NCBI GenBank assembly: GCA_018398765.1
Contig: JAHBMJ010002646.1
Location: 1 to 16,702 of the forward strand
Direction of reading: 5' to 3'
Source: Chromera velia
Taxonomy: Eukaryota > Sar > Chromeraceae
Length of the DNA: 16,702 bases
Positions 13,812 through 16,702 of the stretch are shown here, in pieces. Each line of letters opens with the position of its first letter. Position 1 is the first letter of the stretch. The notes under the pieces were generated by a model. The model did not search any database and had not been told where the DNA came from. It worked only from the letters and a program-made list of their open reading frames with translations. The translations under genes were made by a program, and so were the position numbers.

Positions 13812-16702
13812 CACAGAGAGGCCGAGAGACAGGGGGACAGAGAGGCAGAGAGGCAGACCGTGAGGGCGAGAGAGACAGATGCGTGGTGCAAAAACTCCTC
13901 AAAAAAGAAGTGTGAAAGTGAAAGAAGCAAAGTGCGCCGACCCAGTTCTGCAACGTCTAAAGAATGACGGAGAGGAGAGAAACACAGAAAGACGGTGAGG
14001 TACGGAGAGACCTACGGTAAATTCTGTTGGCTTGTAACGTTTCTGGCTTGTCTCCTCAGCAGCTCCTCTTCCTCGTGTGCTTCTTTTCTTTCCTCATCTG
14101 TCATCACCGCTCTCTCCCTCTCCCTCTCCCTCCTCTGATGTTCTGTCCGGAGCGCTTGATGGGTGAAGGCGCACGACTCGTCCGCAAGAAAGTGGAGCCA
14201 CTCACCAGTCAGGGCTCTGGTTGTCCTCCGAGTCTTTGTCGCAAGAAACGCGAACCAGTGCTGCACCGCGGGCATTTGACATATTCGGTTGTTTCAATCA
14301 CCGGCATGCACCTTTTCAATTTCGATTCCCCGGCTCTGTAACTTTTTCATGGCAGTCATCCACGTACTCAGCCAACCTGGCAAGAATGGAAGCAAGCGAA
14401 CCAAGAGATAAACAGGGGCCGAGACCCACAGCTCGAGAGGTGAGGGTGCAGAACGTCATACAGAGAAACGTATTTCAGGTAGGATACATTCAGTGCATGT
14501 GCAGCACATCCATGCAGACTCATCCATCCAGCCACAGAAGTGGCACCTCGACGCCATCCCCTCCCGACTCTGGCATACAAACGATCTCTCACATACATAC
14601 ATTGATTGTATGGGAAGCCGTTCCACTCATACCGACTGGTATATGAGGAGAGAAATACAGAAACGAAGATCCAGACCTTGCGAGACGCAGAGGCAAAACC
14701 AGCTAGAGAAACACGGCCGCCACAATACAGAGCGAAGAGACAGACACATACCCATTCTATGACGGCGGGATGCATTTTTTTGAGCCTCTTGATTGCAAAT
14801 TCCAAAGTTTCCATTTCGAGTCCCTCTGCCAGAGCCTCCGAGCTTAATCCTTCTGAGAAGAACGCAGTGCCAACTTCCTGCGCACATCGAATATTCATTC
14901 CAAATCTCTCGCCACCTTTACCATCTAATACATGCAGACCAGAACGTCTCTCGTCTGATCTGCATCCTGAGTTCTGGTGAAACGGAGAGATCTTCGAACA
15001 GACAAACAATCAAGTAGATAAAAAAACCGATCGATCGATCGATCGATCGATCGAGAGAGAGAAAGAGAGAAAGAGAGAGAGAACACGAGAGAGAAAGAGA
15101 GACAGAAAGAGAGAAAGAAAGAGAGAAAGAGAGAAAGAAACAAACAAAGAAAGAAAGAAACAGAGAAAGAGAGAAACAAAGAAAGAGACACGCAGACATA
15201 AACTATACAAGCTAGAGAGCAACAAAATTTGAGAAAGAAACAGAGAAAGAAAAGGAAAAGGAAAACGAAAGGATCAATTGAATGGAGAAAGGAACTAGTA
15301 GATGACTGAATGCGTGAGAAAAAAAGGGAGAAGCGCTTGAGATTCTTCATCGATCAAAAAGAAATCCACGAGGTCTTCCGACAATCACGGATAGAAAGGC
15401 AATTAAAAAAAGGGAACCCACCGCAAGAACGTCGGAGTCAAAGGGGAAACCAGATTCCCTCCCTACAGCAGAAATCAGACGTCGGAACAAATACCGAGGA
15501 CAAACCACAGTTTCCTGTTTTTCATACCCACACGTCATAGGCACTCGAACTTCGCTTGCACTTTCCCGTACAGAAGAACCCGCCCATGCTCTCTTTGTCT
15601 TTGTCATAGAATCCGAGAGGTTCTCATTCTTCTTGATTTCAACCGAATGGGACAAACTCCTTTTCTTTCTGTTTCTATTCGAGAGAGAGAGGTGCTCGGG
15701 CTCACTGCCAAGGGAATCGAACGATTCAGCTGAACTAATGCGGCGCAGCATGCCTCGGGTTTCTGCTGAGCCCTCCCGTCCGGCCGTGAGGGCCCGGCGC
15801 GCCCTGGCCGACAAGAGCAGCTCCTGTCTGGTCAGGGGACGCCAAGCAGATCCAGTTGGAAGGGCGTCACGCCTTCCGACATGCGTAGCGCATTCTCCAG
15901 CTCGCCGCTTGCGTCCGATTTCTGACGTCAACGGAGTCTCTTCGTCCTCCGACTGAGGGCCGGAGGCGGGCAGACTGTCTACGATGCTATTTCGCTTGTC
16001 TCGAACTGGAAAAGTCACGGAACTTCTCCTCCTCCGCAAAGAGTTTGACGACATTTTCCCCCGATCGGTTGCTCTTGGGCTTCTCTTGTAAAGGCCTGCG
16101 AGGGATGTCCTTCTTCCCATCGAAACATTAAAGTTATTCCCCCGAGAGCAGCTGTACCTCGAATCTTTGGGTCTGAGAAGGCGCTGTGCCGTGAGAAGCA
16201 GCTCGTCAAGGTCGTTGCAGTTTTCTGCAGACCTGATCAGCTCGTCGTTCTCCGTCAAATGATGACATGTCACGATCGCCCAGCGAATCGTAAATTCAAC
16301 AAAATCAGCCGGCATTCGGGATGGAATGGCGACAGACAGGCGGTTGAGAGGTTCGGAGGAATGTCTTTTGCCAGCTGCGGCATTTTGAGGGGCACCTGCT
16401 GGATCAGCAACAGCTAGATCGCCCTCTTCTGCCGATCCGTCGGAAAGTACAGACAAGGCGAACGACGTTCGCCGCACAGAATTGCTCATCTTTGCGTTTG
16501 GCTGCTGACTTGCAGCTTCCCTCGCTGACATTTTTTTCCGTCTTTTTCTCTCAGATCTCTCCTGTTCGTCAGCTACAGTTGTTTGCAGTGTCCTGTGAAG
16601 AGACTTTCCTTTTTTTCCTCTCACCGCCTTTTCCGACAGTGACGAAAGAATGTCAGTGGCTGCTTCTGCCTCGTTGCCGGCTGCCCACTCAAGCCAGAAC
16701 GC
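10199..16702 (-). CDS. Unrecognised multi-exon gene, 5' end beyond the window
   Basis: Nine exons can be joined: >16702-15528, 14959-14752, 14431-14312, 14260-14206, 14142-14016, 13568-13139, 11694-11316, 11104-10946 and 10725-10199. Every intron is GT-AG, and phases agree at all eight junctions (2,0,0,1,2,0,1,1). The sum is 3,180 nt, or 1,059 residues plus TAA. I do not recognise the family. Residues 1-391 are basic and Ser/Arg-rich with several RRxS motifs. About 462-486 form a hydrophobic segment. About 520-560 are a charged helix (EERKEAHEEEELLRRQ). 563-705 contain a possible folded domain followed by a Ser/Gly-rich tail. 706-1059 are mostly acidic and low complexity. Introns of 568, 447 and 1,444 bp carry microsatellites; the others are short. 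The chain is inferred by eye and needs transcript support. Confidence 0.7.
10946..11104 (-). CDS. Exon 8
   Basis: 159 nt from GTCCATTCGAG to GTGCA/GTAACG. It encodes HQTFPYYLPERPYVHACEQA, then GLRVATEAAENLRRELFRRK. The donor was chosen because it gives phase 1, which the next exon needs. A second donor 27 nt downstream (ATGCAA/GTAGAC) would put the last exon in a frame that stops quickly. Confidence 0.6.
11316..11694 (-). CDS. Exon 7, acidic region
   Basis: 379 nt from an excellent acceptor (AAATTGTAG) to AAATTCG/GTGAGT, an excellent donor. It begins TLPSDLKFFSKMVNDMKDFA, which looks structured. It continues into acidic low-complexity sequence (GGSVEEIEEDIQFFDEEAEG, then SVQEVLEGEDSEALSDLESE). 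It enters in phase 0, matching exon 6, and leaves in phase 1. Confidence 0.8.
11811..11847. repeat. (ACGC)n/(GGAC) short tandem repeat
   Basis: CGTACGCACGGACGCACGCA and further ACGC units, followed by GACA units. It lies in intron 6, between exon 7 and the large GTCA array. Confidence 0.8.
11934..12844. repeat. Large (GTCA)n-derived array with three zones, intronic
   Basis: About 0.9 kb of 4 bp-based repeat on the + strand. Zone 1 (to ~12236) is mainly an 8 bp unit GTCAGTGA, with about 23 TGAGTCA words and a GTGA run at 12056-12083. Zone 2 (~12237-12660) alternates GTCA runs with GACTCA, giving 12-20 bp higher-order units. Zone 3 (~12660-12844) contains GCCA, GGCC and finally GTCC variants. 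It sits inside the 1,444 bp intron of the minus-strand gene. The + strand is free of stops because the GTCA cycle encodes V-S-Q-S in every frame; the minus strand has TGA in all frames. Confidence 0.95.
12945..13084. repeat. (GAAT)n followed by (GGAA)n tracts
   Basis: (GAAT)n runs from 12945 to about 12995 with one TTG interruption, then GGAA/GAAA purine sequence extends to 13084. In the transcript sense this is a pyrimidine-rich tract just after the exon 6 donor. Confidence 0.85.
13139..13568 (-). CDS. Exon 6, possible folded domain plus Ser/Gly tail
   Basis: 430 nt from the TTCACTGACAG acceptor (phase 2) to GGTCTGCCC/GTAACA (phase 0). It encodes LPLHALSRPLAPDEALRVLE, then VPPWVLRSSQIVRVLVPLKD and TFGSVYKVRPDRYQLTE. 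These alternate hydrophobic and polar residues as in beta strands. A basic stretch and a Ser/Gly-rich end (SSAGSSGDSESGG, then GSRSGTPFG) follow. The domain was not matched to a family. Confidence 0.65.
13642..13812. repeat. Compound microsatellite (CA)n-(GA)n-(GACA)n
   Basis: CA with TA interruptions at 13642-13754, GA at 13756-13785, GACA at 13784-13812, then degenerate GA/GGCA sequence to about 13890. It lies in the intron between exons 5 and 6. Open frames across it on both strands (for example 13597-13863 and 13625-13930) are repeat artefacts. Confidence 0.95.
14016..14142 (-). CDS. Exon 5, charged helix
   Basis: 127 nt from the CGGACAG acceptor to ATTTACC/GTAGGT. It encodes an Arg/Glu-rich stretch (HQRRERERERAVMTDEERKE) followed by AHEEEELLRRQARNVTSQQ. 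This is strongly helix-forming and probably a single coiled-coil or a charged linker. The RERERE part comes from a (GGGAGA)n short repeat at about 14113-14130. Confidence 0.6.
14206..14260 (-). CDS. Exon 4 (55 nt micro-exon)
   Basis: Lies between a GCGGTGCAG acceptor and a CTGACTG/GTGAGT donor, close to the consensus. It encodes HWFAFLATKTRRTTRALT, leaving in phase 1. Introns on both sides are very short (51 and 63 bp). Confidence 0.55.
14312..14431 (-). CDS. Exon 3, hydrophobic segment
   Basis: 120 nt, phase 0 at both ends, between CACCTCTCGAG and a GAAAAG/GTGCAT donor. It encodes LWVSAPVYLLVRLLPFLPGW, then STWMTAMKKLQSRGIEIEK. The first ~25 residues are strongly hydrophobic and could be a membrane-associated or buried helix; the rest is amphipathic. 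An alternative acceptor at 14379 (TTCTTGCCAG) has a better pyrimidine tract but does not fit the phase of exon 2. This is the least certain exon on the left boundary. Confidence 0.5.
14752..14959 (-). CDS. Exon 2
   Basis: 208 nt between GATGCAG (acceptor) and AATGG followed by GTATGT (donor). Enters in phase 2 and leaves in phase 0. Encodes SDERRSGLHVLDGKGGERFG, then a helical part ending LEFAIKRLKKMHPAVIEW. The open frame extends past both splice sites, but hydrophobic nonsense follows the donor. It is the only compact, non-repetitive coding-like stretch between the long intron on its right and exon 3. Confidence 0.65.
15028..15270. repeat. (GATC)n followed by a GA-rich tract
   Basis: CGAT/GATC repeats at 15028-15053 are followed by more than 200 bp of GAGA/GAAA/GACA sequence on the + strand. 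It lies in the intron between exons 1 and 2. The transcript strand is therefore C/U-rich for most of that intron. Confidence 0.9.
15528..16702 (-). CDS. Exon 1 of the visible part (partial at the window edge)
   Basis: The frame is open from the window edge. An in-frame ATG at 16531-16529 (MSAREAASQQ) is a possible start, but the upstream frame (FWLEWAAGNEAEAATDIL) looks like protein, so I treat the exon as continuing beyond the window. It encodes 391 residues: a basic stretch (ERKRRKKMSARE), a helical segment (about 131-176, FVEFTIRWAIVTCHHL and DELLLTAQRLL), then an Arg/Ser-rich region. Candidate basophilic kinase sites are RRTS 77-80, RRTS 197-200, RRRRSS 223-228, KRNS 236-239 and RRISS 320-324. 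It ends at ACGTGTGG followed by GTATGA, phase 2. The open frame beyond 15528 down to 15347 is read as intron. Confidence 0.75.

Noticed and set aside
13597-13967. Open frames of alternating His/Thr and Arg/Glu (+) or Cys/Val and Ser/Leu (-)
   Set aside because: Direct translations of the CA, GA and GACA microsatellites inside an intron.
13881-13970. Possible extra exon after a TTCTTTAG acceptor on the minus strand (TLQNWVGALCFFHF)
   Set aside because: No acceptable donor follows before low-complexity sequence, and exons 5 and 6 already agree in phase without it.
14918-15350. Minus open frames rich in Ser, Leu and Phe
   Set aside because: Translations of the GA-rich and GATC tracts; their membrane-like look is a composition effect.

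Overview
The window is eukaryotic nuclear DNA. It shows GT-AG introns, long microsatellites, and a degenerate Ty1/copia LTR retrotransposon; no bacterial operon layout is visible. The lineage cannot be fixed from the sequence alone. Intron-rich genes loaded with tetranucleotide repeats next to copia elements would fit a protist or alga; a chromerid such as Chromera velia is my unverified guess.

Layout. (1) 1-2947: AT-rich intergenic DNA with purine-rich blocks and two diverged direct copies of a ~400 bp repeat (345-726, 2477-2895). No convincing gene is present. (2) 2948-8663: one complete but dead copia element on the + strand. It has two 250 bp LTRs, gag, zinc knuckle, protease, pre-integrase, integrase, reverse transcriptase and RNase H, broken by about ten in-frame stops and several frame changes, many at G-homopolymers. 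(3) 8713-10024: two 349 bp direct repeats. Between them are two scrambled copies of pieces of the neighbouring gene's last exon, one in parental orientation and one inverted. (4) 10199-16702: a minus-strand gene, 3' end inside the window and 5' end beyond the right edge. I could chain nine exons (1,059 codons plus stop) whose eight GT-AG introns agree in phase. The protein is not recognised. It has a basic, serine-rich N-terminal part with several RRxS-type phosphosite motifs, a hydrophobic segment, a charged helical segment, and an acidic low-complexity C-terminus.

The three longest introns of this gene hold nearly all the microsatellites: a ~0.9 kb (GTCA)n-derived array, (GAAT)n/(GGAA)n, (CA)n-(GA)n-(GACA)n, and (GATC)n with a GA-rich tract. 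Long open frames through these arrays are repeat artefacts.

The most unusual points are the scrambled, AT-drifting duplicate of the gene's 3' end, the intronic TGAC array (in the transcript, a long run of branch-point-like motifs), and the coincidence of G-tracts with frame breaks in the copia element. No novel defence, toxin or metabolic system was found. All boundaries were derived by eye.
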